From: an uncultured Candidatus Saccharibacteria bacterium
GTDB taxonomy: Bacteria; Patescibacteriota; Saccharimonadia; Saccharimonadales; Saccharimonadaceae
DNA: 23,891 nucleotides
Assembly (NCBI GenBank): GCA_937958235.1
Contig: CALFGG010000065.1
Location: forward strand, 1-23,891
Reading direction: 5' to 3'
Shown: positions 7,113 to 14,447 of the stretch, in pieces
How the letters are laid out: every line of letters starts with the position of its first letter
Numbering within the stretch: position 1 is the stretch's first letter
Notes under the pieces: model-generated
What the model was told of the DNA's origin: nothing
The model's input: the letters and a program-made list of their open reading frames with translations, nothing else
The model's database searches: none
Position numbers and translations under genes: made by a program

Positions 7113-8528
7113 ATGCATTTCAAGACAATTTTCAAATCCCTAAAAAACAAAGACATGTTAAAACGTATTGCCATTGTTTTTGGCATCATCGTCGCATATC
7201 GTTTACTCGCACACATTCCAGTACCAATGGGAGATGCCAAAACCTTTAAGGATGCTGTTTCTAATCTAATTTCAAAATCTGATTTCTCCGGTTTCCTAAA
7301 CCTAATCTCAGGTGGCGGCCTCGCTTCTTTTTCCATAATCCTAGTTGGACTCTCTCCATACATCACCGCCTCTATTATTTTTCAACTTCTCACCAAAGCT
7401 ATTCCAAGTCTAGAAGAGCTCTCCGAAGATGGCGAAACAGGACGCCGCAAGATCAATCAGTGGACCCGCATGATCACCGTACCTCTAGCCATCGTCCAAT
7501 CTATTGCCTATATCTATATTCTGTACCAGTCGATCGCCGCGACTAACACCGTATCTTTTGTGCCAACCACTCGTGACTGGATTCTATCAATCACCACCAT
7601 GACAGCAGGTTCAATCATATTAATGTGGCTCGGTGAACTTATTACCGAACAGGGTGTTGGTAATGGTATCTCGATGGTAATCTTTGCTAGTATCATCTCT
7701 CAATTCCCAACCACAACAGCTAGCCTTACCCACAGTCTTTTTGAAACCAAATACGGCACCTTGAACCTCTTTGGATGGTTTAATCTACCTGTCAATCCTA
7801 CGGTCTTCTGGACGCTTCTCATCATGGGTCTTGCAATTATCTTCGCCCTCTATTGGCTTGTTAAACTAAATGAAGCACAGAGAATTATTACCGTCAATTA
7901 CGCCAAGCGCGTACACGGCAATAGCACCTATGGTGGTATTAAGTCTATTCTCCCAATTAAATTAATTGCCGCCGGCGTTGTTCCTGTTATTTTTGCAACC
8001 GCCTTCCTCTCCCTGCCTTCATTACTTGGACAACTCCTTACTACAATTAAACCCGACAACAATATTGGAGCTACGCTCACGTCACTCTTTACCGCACCAA
8101 ATGCTCAGAACTTCACTAAGTTATATCCAAACGGTATCACTCCGCAGTGGTTTGTTTATCCTGCGCTCTACTTCATTCTCGTTGTTCTCTTCACTTATTT
8201 CTACACAACAATCATTTTTAACACTAATGAGATTGCTGATAACCTACAAAAACAAGGTGGCTTCATCGAAGGAGTAAGACCAGGGAAAACAACCGCTAAA
8301 TATCTTGATAATGTTGTTAATCGATTAAATCTCTTTGGCTCAATCTCACTTGGCCTTATCGCCATGCTTCCGTTTATCACTGATTACATTTTTATCATCC
8401 TTACCGGCTCACCAATGGGCCTATCCCTCTCCGGAACTGGTCTTCTTATCGTTGTAACGGTTGCTCTTGAAAATCTACGTCAAGTTGACTCTCGCGCCCT
8501 GATGGTCACCTACGACGACTTTAAATAA
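7113..8528 (+). CDS. secY: Preprotein translocase subunit SecY
   Basis: SecY is the channel of the Sec translocon in the cytoplasmic membrane. The 471-residue protein shows about ten hydrophobic segments, the first near residues 19-36. Recognisable family blocks include SLSPYITASIIFQLL-like text (VGLSPYITASIIFQLL, about 74-89), ELITEQGVGNGIS (about 175-187), QGGFIEGVRPGK (about 380-391) and a C-terminal DSRALMVTYDDFK. The usual partners adk and map do not follow; a sortase gene begins 18 nt downstream. A terminator before it and a close promoter candidate suggest that secY starts its own unit. Confidence 0.97.
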   Translation: MHFKTIFKSLKNKDMLKRIAIVFGIIVAYRLLAHIPVPMGDAKTFKDAVSNLISKSDFSGFLNLISGGGLASFSIILVGLSPYITASIIFQLLTKAIPSLEELSEDGETGRRKINQWTRMITVPLAIVQSIAYIYILYQSIAATNTVSFVPTTRDWILSITTMTAGSIILMWLGELITEQGVGNGISMVIFASIISQFPTTTASLTHSLFETKYGTLNLFGWFNLPVNPTVFWTLLIMGLAIIFALYWLVKLNEAQRIITVNYAKRVHGNSTYGGIKSILPIKLIAAGVVPVIFATAFLSLPSLLGQLLTTIKPDNNIGATLTSLFTAPNAQNFTKLYPNGITPQWFVYPALYFILVVLFTYFYTTIIFNTNEIADNLQKQGGFIEGVRPGKTTAKYLDNVVNRLNLFGSISLGLIAMLPFITDYIFIILTGSPMGLSLSGTGLLIVVTVALENLRQVDSRALMVTYDDFK

Positions 8529-8546
8529 GAAATATAGGGTGGATAT

Positions 8547-9239
8547 ATGCAATTAAAGAACACACGATCAAAACTACATATCAGCACGATTCTAAAAATT
8601 ATTGTACTGATCCTTTTCATAGTAGTAATCGCAAGACTAGCTATCTGGGAAAATCAATATTACAAATCTCAAGAAGGCAAAGAACGCATAGAGCCCCGCA
8701 CCTCTGGTGACATCTCCATCGATAGTACAGATGTCGACGAAACAATTATCACCAACGATCAAAAACAAAACTATATCGTCGCTGCCGATCAGCCACGCTT
8801 TTTAAGTATAGAAAAAATTGGTGTAAATAATGCAAGAATTCTCCCTGTGAACGAAACCGCCGCAGGCGCTATCGCAGTCCCACTCAGCATTTTTGACGTT
8901 GGATGGTACACTAAATCCAGTCTTCCGGGTAAAAACGGTACTGCTATTCTTGATGGACACAATGGTGGTCCAACTATGCAAGGCGTCTTCAAGAATCTTG
9001 TTCTACTTGAAAAAGGCGACCATATCATCATCGAAATGGGTGATGGCACAAAATATACTTATCAAGTCTACGATAACTATACCTATACTTTAAAAGAGGC
9101 CAATCAAAAAATGCGCTCCATGCAGACTTCACCCGTTGAAGGAGTGGAATCAATTAGTATCATAACTTGTACCGGCGAATGGTCGAATTTACAAAGAACC
9201 TATCTATCACGTCAATTCTTAAGAGCAGTTCGAATATAA
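8547..9239 (+). CDS. Membrane-anchored sortase family transpeptidase
   Basis: Sortases cut surface proteins at a sorting motif and attach them to the cell envelope. This 230-residue protein has one N-terminal membrane segment (about 13-33), a 50-residue linker and a sortase barrel. The catalytic residues are visible: His138 in ILDGHNGG, Cys208 in SIITCTGEW, and Arg217 or Arg222 after it. It resembles the class E/F-type single-substrate enzymes more than class B, but the class is not certain. The site AGGGTGG precedes ATG 8547. It lies 18 nt after secY and is probably co-transcribed with it, which would link export and surface anchoring. No sortase substrate (LPxTG-like tail) is encoded in this window. 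Confidence 0.9.
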   Translation: MQLKNTRSKLHISTILKIIVLILFIVVIARLAIWENQYYKSQEGKERIEPRTSGDISIDSTDVDETIITNDQKQNYIVAADQPRFLSIEKIGVNNARILPVNETAAGAIAVPLSIFDVGWYTKSSLPGKNGTAILDGHNGGPTMQGVFKNLVLLEKGDHIIIEMGDGTKYTYQVYDNYTYTLKEANQKMRSMQTSPVEGVESISIITCTGEWSNLQRTYLSRQFLRAVRI

Positions 9240-9240
9240 T
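9235..9240 (+). promoter_or_regulatory. Possible -10 box ahead of the GNAT gene
   Basis: TATAAT overlaps the sortase stop codon and lies 15 nt before ATG 9256. No -35 or extended -10 is visible, so this may be chance in AT-rich DNA. Confidence 0.3.
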
Positions 9241-9255
9241 AGAGCAAAGTAGAAT

Positions 9256-9705
9256 ATGAATGATATTTACATAAGGCCAATGTCCATCGAGGATTATGAT
9301 GATATTTATAAGCTCTGGACTTTAACCAAAGGAATGGGTTTAAATAATTTAGATGATACAAAAACAGGGATTAATATTTTCTTGCAACGTAATCCAAATA
9401 CATGTTTTGTAGCCACATTACATAATAAAATTATTGGAACGATTATTACGGGACATGATGGACGAAGGGGCTATATTTATCACACTGCAGTTTCCGAGAA
9501 TTTTAGAAAGAAAGGTATCGGGCAAAAACTCGTAACATCATCACTGGCTGCCTTAAAAAACGAAGGTATTAATAAAGTCGCTTTGGTTGTCTTCTCCAAT
9601 AATAATCTCGGTAACCTTTTTTGGGAAAAACTTGGATTCAAAAAACGAGAAGATCTTATTTATCGAGACAAAGCTATTAATGAAATGGAAAAAATCACTG
9701 TTTAA
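9256..9705 (+). CDS. GNAT family N-acetyltransferase, YpeA-like
   Basis: This enzyme transfers an acetyl group from acetyl-CoA to an amine; its substrate cannot be read from the sequence. The 149 residues fit a single GNAT domain. The acetyl-CoA pyrophosphate-binding motif RKKGIGQKL (84-92) is clear, followed by the C-terminal NNLGNLFWEKLGFKKRED block. The segment GTIITGHDGRRGYIYH (61-76) resembles E. coli YpeA as remembered. The gene is more AT-rich than its ribosomal neighbours and lies 16 nt after the sortase, with no clear Shine-Dalgarno. It could be co-transcribed with secY-sortase or use the TATAAT at 9235. Confidence 0.88.
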   Translation: MNDIYIRPMSIEDYDDIYKLWTLTKGMGLNNLDDTKTGINIFLQRNPNTCFVATLHNKIIGTIITGHDGRRGYIYHTAVSENFRKKGIGQKLVTSSLAALKNEGINKVALVVFSNNNLGNLFWEKLGFKKREDLIYRDKAINEMEKITV

Positions 9706-9758
9706 TCACAAGCTTCAAACGATTAACCAAAATCTACTGGTCAATATAAAAGCCAATA

Positions 9759-9787
9759 TTTACATTTTAATTATTTTTTGTTATAAT
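9759..9787 (+). promoter_or_regulatory. infA promoter
   Basis: TTTACA (9759-9764), a 17-bp spacer and TATAAT (9782-9787) form a near-consensus promoter. Transcription would start near 9794, only about 7 nt before the infA ATG, so the mRNA is nearly leaderless. Confidence 0.8.
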
Positions 9788-9800
9788 TAGCGAGTAATTT

Positions 9801-10022
9801 ATGGTTAGTCAAAAGGAAGTAATTAAACTCGGCGGCACCATCGTCGATGCATTACCAAACACTCAGTTTAGAGTGGAGCTTGAGAATGGCCATATTATTA
9901 TTGCGCACATGAGCGGAAAAATGCGCAAAAACTTTATCCGTCTTGTGCCAGGTGACAAGGTAGAGGTTGAACTCACCCCTTATGATCTTACTAAGGGCCG
10001 TATCAGCTTCCGCCTCAAATAA
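9801..10022 (+). CDS. infA: Translation initiation factor IF-1
   Basis: IF-1 binds the A site of the 30S subunit during initiation. The 73-residue length and the single OB-fold are typical: NTQFRVELENGH (about 20-31), IAHMSGKMRKNFIRLVPGD (about 34-52) and a C-terminal YDLTKGRISFRLK. No Shine-Dalgarno precedes ATG 9801 (the upstream bases are CGAGTAATTT), and the predicted transcription start is about 7 nt away. It opens the alpha-operon part and is separated from rpmJ by a 98-nt spacer with hairpins. Confidence 0.97.
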   Translation: MVSQKEVIKLGGTIVDALPNTQFRVELENGHIIIAHMSGKMRKNFIRLVPGDKVEVELTPYDLTKGRISFRLK

Positions 10023-10030
10023 TATCAACC

Positions 10031-10078
10031 GCTATCTTGGCGAAACTTATAGCCACTTTCCGCTAGTGAAACTAGAGG
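10031..10078 (+). promoter_or_regulatory. Two tandem hairpins in the infA-rpmJ spacer
   Basis: GCTAT (10031-10035) pairs with ATAGC (10049-10053), and CCGCTAGT (10060-10067) pairs with ACTAGAGG (10071-10078) around GAA with one mismatch. There is no T-run, so they are not a terminator. They sit where alpha-operon leaders are controlled by S4 in other bacteria, so an autoregulatory leader is possible but unproven. Confidence 0.4.
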
Positions 10079-10120
10079 AGTACCTAGGAATAGCTTAATA
10101 AGGAAAGGATTTTTACACAA

Positions 10121-10237
10121 ATGAAAGTACGTGCAAGTGTAAAGAAAATCTCCCCTGATGACATTTATGTACGCCGCAAAGGTGTTCTTCGTGTCATCAA
10201 CAAGAAAAAACCTAAGAATAAGCAAAGGCAGGGTTAA
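10121..10237 (+). CDS. rpmJ: 50S ribosomal protein L36 (bL36), zinc-free form
   Basis: bL36 is a tiny 50S protein near the peptidyl transferase region. This 38-residue protein opens MKVRASVKKI and ends KNKQRQG, matching the family at both ends. The zinc ligands of the classical form (C11, C14, C27 and the histidine near 32) are replaced by S11, D14, N27 and N33, so this is a C-minus variant with one extra residue near the end. An AGGAAAGGA Shine-Dalgarno (10101-10109) lies ahead of ATG 10121. The stop is 2 nt before rpsM. Confidence 0.94.
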   Translation: MKVRASVKKISPDDIYVRRKGVLRVINKKKPKNKQRQG

Positions 10238-10239
10238 GA

Positions 10240-10626
10240 ATGGCAAGAATTGCTAGCGTTGTCATCCCTTCCGAAAAACAGGTTTGGATTGCTCTAACCT
10301 ACGTTTTTGGAATCGGACGCACAACCTCAAAAGCCATCCTTGCGGAGGCTAAAATTGAGCCTACCACTCGGGTGAAAGATCTCACCGAGGCTGAAGAACA
10401 GAAAATCAACGACATTATTTCTAGCAAATATCAAGTCGAAGGTGATCTGCGTCGCCTCGTTACAAACAATATCAAACGAATTAAGGACATCAATTCTTAC
10501 AAAGGTGTCCGCCACAAGGCTGGACTTCCAGTCAACGGCCAGCGTACTCGTACGAATGCACGTACACGTAAGGGTAAGGCGATCGCGGTCGGTGGAGCAC
10601 AACCAAAAGCAGCAAGTAAGACTTAG
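10240..10626 (+). CDS. rpsM: 30S ribosomal protein S13 (uS13)
   Basis: uS13 forms intersubunit bridges in the 30S head and contacts P-site tRNA with its tail. The 128-residue protein has the normal MARIASVVIPSEKQVWIAL-like start, the helix-hairpin-helix YVFGIGRTTSKAIL (about 23-36) and the RNA-binding GLPVNGQRTRTNARTRKGK (about 94-112). The C-terminal tail after this block is slightly extended. The ATG lies 2 nt after the rpmJ stop, with the weak site GGCAGGG before it. Confidence 0.96.
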   Translation: MARIASVVIPSEKQVWIALTYVFGIGRTTSKAILAEAKIEPTTRVKDLTEAEEQKINDIISSKYQVEGDLRRLVTNNIKRIKDINSYKGVRHKAGLPVNGQRTRTNARTRKGKAIAVGGAQPKAASKT

Positions 10627-10637
10627 AGGTAATTAGA

Positions 10638-11063
10638 ATGACAGAAGAAGTAAAACAAGCTGAAGTAGCGGAAGTAAAAGCTACCAAAGTTAAAGGTAAA
10701 AAAGGCAAACGTGTCGTGACTTCCGGTCAGGTACACATCAAAGCCACTTTCAACAACACTATTATTAGTGTTTCTGACAAAAAAGGTCAGGTTCTTTCTC
10801 AGTCATCCGCAGGAGCTAATGGCTGCCGTGGCTCTAAGAAGGGTACCGCCTATGCAGCCCAAATTGCTGCCGAAAAAGCTGGTGAAATCGCCAAAAAAGA
10901 TCACGGCCTCAGTTCAGTTGACGTTTACGTCAAAGGTATTGGTCTTGGTCGCGATAGCGCAATCCGCGCCTTCTCCGGCCTTGGAATTAAAATCGATAGT
11001 ATAACCGACCAAACACCAATCGCTCATGGTGGTGTACGTCCAAAGGGAGAGAGGAAACCGTAA
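10638..11063 (+). CDS. rpsK: 30S ribosomal protein S11 (uS11)
   Basis: uS11 forms part of the platform near the mRNA exit. The 141 residues include a lysine/glutamate-rich N-terminal extension of about 25 residues, then VHIKATFNNTIISVSD (about 32-47) and YVKGIGLGRDSAIRAF (about 95-110). The C-terminus reads ITDQTPIAHGGVRPKGER, whereas most bacteria have TPIPHNGCRPPKRRR; the conserved Asn that becomes isoaspartate in E. coli is Gly here. The stop overlaps the rpsD start (TAATG). Confidence 0.95.
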   Translation: MTEEVKQAEVAEVKATKVKGKKGKRVVTSGQVHIKATFNNTIISVSDKKGQVLSQSSAGANGCRGSKKGTAYAAQIAAEKAGEIAKKDHGLSSVDVYVKGIGLGRDSAIRAFSGLGIKIDSITDQTPIAHGGVRPKGERKP

Positions 11064-11680
11064 TGGCACGAGATAAATCTCCAATCGTCAAACAAAGTCG
11101 TCGCGAAGGTTTTGCCCTCGCACCAAAAGCCCATAAGATTATGGCAAAAAAATCTGGTATTCCAGGTCAACACGGTGATATGCGTGTTCGTGGTGGTAGT
11201 CTCTACCTTACCCAGCTACGTGAAAAACAAAAAGTTCGCCGTCTCTATGGTCTACTAGAGAAACAGTTCGCTAAGCTCATGAAGGAAGCACAGAAGTCCG
11301 AAGGTCTTTCTGGTCAAAACCTCCTTGAGTTCCTCGAACGCCGCGCAGACAACGTTGTCTTTCGTGCAGGTTTTGCGACCACCCGTCGCCAAGCACGTCA
11401 ACTCGTTTCTCACGGTCACTTCCTACTCAACGGCCGTCGTATTGATATTCCATCAATCCGCCTTAAAGCTGGCGACGTCCTAGAAGTTCGTGAAAAATCA
11501 GTCAAGTCAGAATACTTCAAAAATCTTGAGAATACTGTTGCCGCATCTGGAGTTCAGCCACTCAGCTGGTTAAAGGCCGATGCTAAAAAAATGAGGATTG
11601 AAATCACCGGTACACCAAAACGCGAAGAAGCAGAAGCCGGCATTAATGAACAACTAATCGTTGAGTATTACTCACGCTAA
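11063..11680 (+). CDS. rpsD: 30S ribosomal protein S4 (uS4), zinc-free form
   Basis: uS4 nucleates 30S assembly on the 5' domain of 16S rRNA and in several bacteria represses its own operon. The 205-residue length is normal. The S4 RNA-binding domain (about 92-155) is clear, with RRADNVVFRAGFATTRRQAR and HGHFLLNGRRIDIPS. The N-terminal zinc cysteines found in some bacteria are absent; there is no cysteine in the protein. The ribosome binding site GGGAGAGG lies in the rpsK tail, and the start overlaps the rpsK stop. Confidence 0.96.
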   Translation: MARDKSPIVKQSRREGFALAPKAHKIMAKKSGIPGQHGDMRVRGGSLYLTQLREKQKVRRLYGLLEKQFAKLMKEAQKSEGLSGQNLLEFLERRADNVVFRAGFATTRRQARQLVSHGHFLLNGRRIDIPSIRLKAGDVLEVREKSVKSEYFKNLENTVAASGVQPLSWLKADAKKMRIEITGTPKREEAEAGINEQLIVEYYSR

Positions 11681-11688
11681 GGAGAACA

Positions 11689-12639
11689 ATGACAACAAAA
11701 GTAATTCACGAAGCAAATCTTGCAGAAGTTAACGAATTGTCCGCTAGTAGCGCCTCATTTGTTATCAAGCCGCTCTATCACGGCTATGGTCACACTTTAG
11801 GAAACTCGCTACGCCGTGTTCTACTCTCTAGCATCAAAGGTGCTGCCATCACTTCTTTCAGTATTGAGGGCACCACTCATGAATTTACTGCTATCGAGGG
11901 TGTGCGTGAAGATGTCATTGACATCATGCTAAATCTTAAGAATATTCGCTTCAAGTGTCACACTGACGCTCCAGTAGAACTTACTCTTGAGATTAAAGGC
12001 AGCGATCAAACTGAAAAAGATGGTGATGCACGTGTTGTTGCTGGTGATATTAAACTCACTGGCGATGTCGAAATCGCAAACCCTAACCAGGTTATCTGCC
12101 ACATCGACGATCCAAACTACACTCTTAAGATGCATTTCATCGTTGAGTCAGGACGTGGTTATCTTCCAATCGAAGCTGCTAGTGAAGAACGCATCCACAG
12201 CGATATGATCGCCCTTGATGCAGTGTTCACCCCAGTTTTGCGTGTTCGTTTCGATGTAGATAAGACTCGTGTTGGCCAAGATACCAACTTGGATCAATTA
12301 ACTCTTACTATCGAGACTGATGGCACCATTACCCCAAGAGAAGCCTTCGAGGAAGCTGCCGCTATCCTCCTCAACCAATATAAAGCTTTTGCTGGAAGCA
12401 CTGTTGTTGAATCAGCACCTGCTCCAGGTTCAAAAGAAGAAGCGGAAGATGCAGGTCTTATGCTCCCAATTGAAGAGCTTGGCCTCTCAGCCCGTACCGC
12501 CAACGCACTTGTTAATAACGAAATTCGTACCATCCGCGATCTCGTTGTCCTCTCAGACACCGACCTCAAAGAACTTAAAGGTTTCGGACAAAAGGCGCTT
12601 GACGAAGTTAAACAAAAGTTAACGGAGTTAAATATTTAA
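11689..12639 (+). CDS. rpoA: DNA-directed RNA polymerase subunit alpha
   Basis: The alpha subunit dimerises to start RNA polymerase assembly, and its C-terminal domain contacts UP elements and activators. The 316-residue protein has both domains. The N-terminal assembly block GYGHTLGNSLRRVLLSS is near residues 30-46. The C-terminal domain starts near residue 257 (MLPIEELGLSARTANAL), and its LSARTAN arginine corresponds to the DNA-contacting R265 of E. coli. The TAAGGAGAACA site precedes ATG 11689. The rplQ ATG follows the stop immediately. Confidence 0.97.
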   Translation: MTTKVIHEANLAEVNELSASSASFVIKPLYHGYGHTLGNSLRRVLLSSIKGAAITSFSIEGTTHEFTAIEGVREDVIDIMLNLKNIRFKCHTDAPVELTLEIKGSDQTEKDGDARVVAGDIKLTGDVEIANPNQVICHIDDPNYTLKMHFIVESGRGYLPIEAASEERIHSDMIALDAVFTPVLRVRFDVDKTRVGQDTNLDQLTLTIETDGTITPREAFEEAAAILLNQYKAFAGSTVVESAPAPGSKEEAEDAGLMLPIEELGLSARTANALVNNEIRTIRDLVVLSDTDLKELKGFGQKALDEVKQKLTELNI

Positions 12640-13026
12640 ATGCACCGCCACGGATACAAAGGTCGTAAATTCGGCCGTGAAACCGACCAGAGAAGGGCTC
12701 TACTACGTGGGCTGATGTGTTCTCTGATCAAATATCAAGCAATTACCGTTACGCTTGCCCGCGCTAAAGAAATGCGTCGTGGTACCGAAAAATTAGTTAC
12801 AGTCGCTAAGAAAGGTGGCCTCGCAAATCGTCGCCTCCTCATCTCCCGCCTCGATAACCTCGAAGCTGCAGATCTCTTAATGGATGTAATTGCACCACAA
12901 ATCAAGCGTAATTCAGGTTATCTAAGAATCGAACGCACTGGCTTCAGAAAAGGTGATCACGCCGAAATGGCAACCATCTCCTTTGTTGATTCCATCAATC
13001 TCGACCTCAAAAAGGAGGCTAAGTAA
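12640..13026 (+). CDS. rplQ: 50S ribosomal protein L17 (bL17)
   Basis: bL17 lies near the polypeptide exit tunnel. The 128-residue length is normal. The opening MHRHGYKGRKFGRETDQRRA corresponds to the family MRHRxxGRKLNRxxxHR start. The C-terminus YLRIERTGFRKGDHAEMATI is also characteristic. The ATG directly abuts the rpoA stop; a GGAG lies about 13 nt upstream, so coupling to rpoA translation is likely. The stop overlaps the rplM start (TAATG). Confidence 0.95.
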   Translation: MHRHGYKGRKFGRETDQRRALLRGLMCSLIKYQAITVTLARAKEMRRGTEKLVTVAKKGGLANRRLLISRLDNLEAADLLMDVIAPQIKRNSGYLRIERTGFRKGDHAEMATISFVDSINLDLKKEAK

Positions 13027-13451
13027 TGAAAACTTTTAGCCAAAAAACCGCAGAAATCAAACGCGAATGGTTTGTTATTGACGCCAGCACTCTTCCACTT
13101 GGAAAATTAGCAGTCGTCATCGCTGACAAGCTTATGGGTAAATCAAAAGTTACCTACACTCCACATGTTGATAATGGTGACTATGTCATTGTCATTAACG
13201 CCAAGAACATTCAAGTTACTGGTAACAAGATGGTTGATAAAAAATACTATCGCCACAGTGGATTCCCAGGTGGATTAAGAGAATTAAGACTTGAAGAAGT
13301 TATCGAAAAAGATCCTTCTTACGCTCTTAAAGAAGCTGTCAAGGGCATGATGCCAAAAAATAAGCTTGCAGCAGATCGTTTAGCTCGTCTCCGCGTCTTT
13401 AATGGCGCTGAACATGCTCACGCTGCTCAGAATCCAAAGGAGATCAAATAA
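13026..13451 (+). CDS. rplM: 50S ribosomal protein L13 (uL13)
   Basis: uL13 is an early 50S assembly protein. The 141-residue protein has the normal start (KTFSQKTAEIKREWFVIDA), the GDYVIVINAKNIQVTGNK block (about 57-74), the HSGFPGG motif (about 83-89) and KGMMPKN near residue 115. A strong AAGGAGG site (13012-13018) lies inside the end of rplQ. It overlaps both neighbours by one base. Confidence 0.97.
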   Translation: MKTFSQKTAEIKREWFVIDASTLPLGKLAVVIADKLMGKSKVTYTPHVDNGDYVIVINAKNIQVTGNKMVDKKYYRHSGFPGGLRELRLEEVIEKDPSYALKEAVKGMMPKNKLAADRLARLRVFNGAEHAHAAQNPKEIK

Positions 13452-13849
13452 TGGCTACTACCAAATATTCCTACGGTCTTGGTCGTCGCAAAGCTGCAAC
13501 CGCCCGTGCTCGCCTATTCAAGGGTAAAGGTGAAATCACCATCAACAACAAAGTTGCTCTTGACTACCTTTCAGGCAACAAATCACTTCTTGCCGAGGTT
13601 ACTGATCCATTAGCTCTTGCTGGTAAGCAAAAAGAGTTTGATATCACCATCCTCGTATCAGGTGGTGGTCTTGCTGGTCAGGTTGATGCTATTAAACTAG
13701 CTATCTCTAAAGCTCTTACCTTAGAATTTCCTGACCTACGTCCAGTTCTTAAGAAAGCTGGCCTCATCAAACGCGATCCTCGTGAGAAAGAACGTAAAAA
13801 ATACGGTCTTCGCTCTGCAAGAAAGCGCGAACAGTTCTCCAAGCGTTAA
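13451..13849 (+). CDS. rpsI: 30S ribosomal protein S9 (uS9)
   Basis: uS9 reaches P-site tRNA with its C-terminal tail. The 132-residue length is normal, with the family start YGLGRRKAATARARLF (about 8-23), GGGLAGQVDAIKLAISKAL (about 70-88) and the exact C-terminal tail ending REQFSKR. An AAAGGAG site (13436-13442) lies in the end of rplM. A terminator 25 nt later closes the whole ribosomal cluster. Confidence 0.97.
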   Translation: MATTKYSYGLGRRKAATARARLFKGKGEITINNKVALDYLSGNKSLLAEVTDPLALAGKQKEFDITILVSGGGLAGQVDAIKLAISKALTLEFPDLRPVLKKAGLIKRDPREKERKKYGLRSARKREQFSKR

Positions 13850-13874
13850 TTATTTACGCAAATTGGACAAAGAG

Positions 13875-13896
13875 TACCCCATTTGGGGTATTTTTT
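13875..13896 (+). terminator. Intrinsic terminator after rpsI
   Basis: TACCCC (13875-13880) pairs with GGGGTA (13885-13890) around ATTT, followed by six T's. The tail TTTTTTGTCTAGT is identical over 13 bases to that after rplO. The extended -10 of the next gene begins 7 nt later. Confidence 0.88.
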
Positions 13897-13902
13897 GTCT
13901 AG

Positions 13903-13911
13903 TGATATAAT
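13903..13911 (+). promoter_or_regulatory. Extended -10 promoter of the GtrA-like gene
   Basis: TGATATAAT is a perfect extended -10. TTGGGG at 13883-13888, 17 bp upstream, lies in the terminator stem and could serve as a weak -35. The ATG at 13918 is 6 nt after the -10, so the transcript probably starts at or next to the start codon. Confidence 0.7.
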
Positions 13912-13917
13912 AAACTT

Positions 13918-14382
13918 ATGTTAAAAGACCTACTTAAAGCTTTTACTTCAATTAAGGATTTAAAGAATTTCATTCTGAAATATGAACACCTCATTGCCTA
14001 CTTATTTTTCGGTGTACTTACAACCTTGATCAACCTGATTTCTTTCTGGGCCCTCTCAAGATTCACAGCAGTCGAAACCATTCCGGCCACCGTTATCGCT
14101 TGGATCATTGCTGTTATTTTTGCTTTTGTCACAAATAAAATTTGGGTTTTTAAAAGCAAAAACAAGTCGAGAAAAGAAACTACAAAAGAGATAATCAACT
14201 TTCTAATTGCTAGAATTATAACCCTCTTTGTGGAAGTTTTAATCATGTGGCTCATGGTCGATCATTTTCATCATGATAAATTGATTTGGAAGTTACTTTG
14301 CAATATTATTACCGTAGTTTTAAATTATCTATTTTCAAAATTATTTGTATTTAGGGCGTCACACCTACCAAAAATAAAGTAA
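13918..14382 (+). CDS. GtrA-like four-helix membrane protein
   Basis: GtrA-family proteins are small membrane proteins tied to transfer of lipid-linked sugars across the membrane during cell-surface glycan synthesis. This 154-residue protein has four hydrophobic segments at about 25-45, 52-75, 95-115 and 125-143. The family-typical FGVLTTLINLISFW (about 31-44) and FVTNKIWVFKSK (about 69-80) are visible. It has no Shine-Dalgarno, and its -10 box ends 6 nt before the ATG, so it is probably leaderless. It stands alone between the rpsI terminator and the minus-strand tRNA. Its sugar partner cannot be inferred. Confidence 0.88.
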   Translation: MLKDLLKAFTSIKDLKNFILKYEHLIAYLFFGVLTTLINLISFWALSRFTAVETIPATVIAWIIAVIFAFVTNKIWVFKSKNKSRKETTKEIINFLIARIITLFVEVLIMWLMVDHFHHDKLIWKLLCNIITVVLNYLFSKLFVFRASHLPKIK

Positions 14383-14409
14383 AAAAATAAAGATAACCAC
14401 AATACTTAT

Positions 14410-14437
14410 AAAAAAACTCACCGTTATGGTGAGTTTT
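14410..14437 (-). terminator. Terminator of tRNA-Ala(GGC), perhaps bidirectional
   Basis: AAAACTCACC (14413-14422) pairs perfectly with GGTGAGTTTT (14428-14437). On the minus strand the stem is followed by seven T's. In the plus direction it has four T's and could also end the GtrA-like transcript. Confidence 0.85.
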
Positions 14438-14447
14438 AATTACAATC

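Noticed and set aside
9706..9758. Terminator between the GNAT gene and infA
   Set aside because: The possible pairing ATTAACCA/TGGTCAAT has a mismatch and no adjoining T-run.
13895..13911. TTGTCT at 13895 as the -35 box of the GtrA-like gene
   Set aside because: It is only 5 bp from the TATAAT, too close to serve; the extended -10 explains the promoter better.
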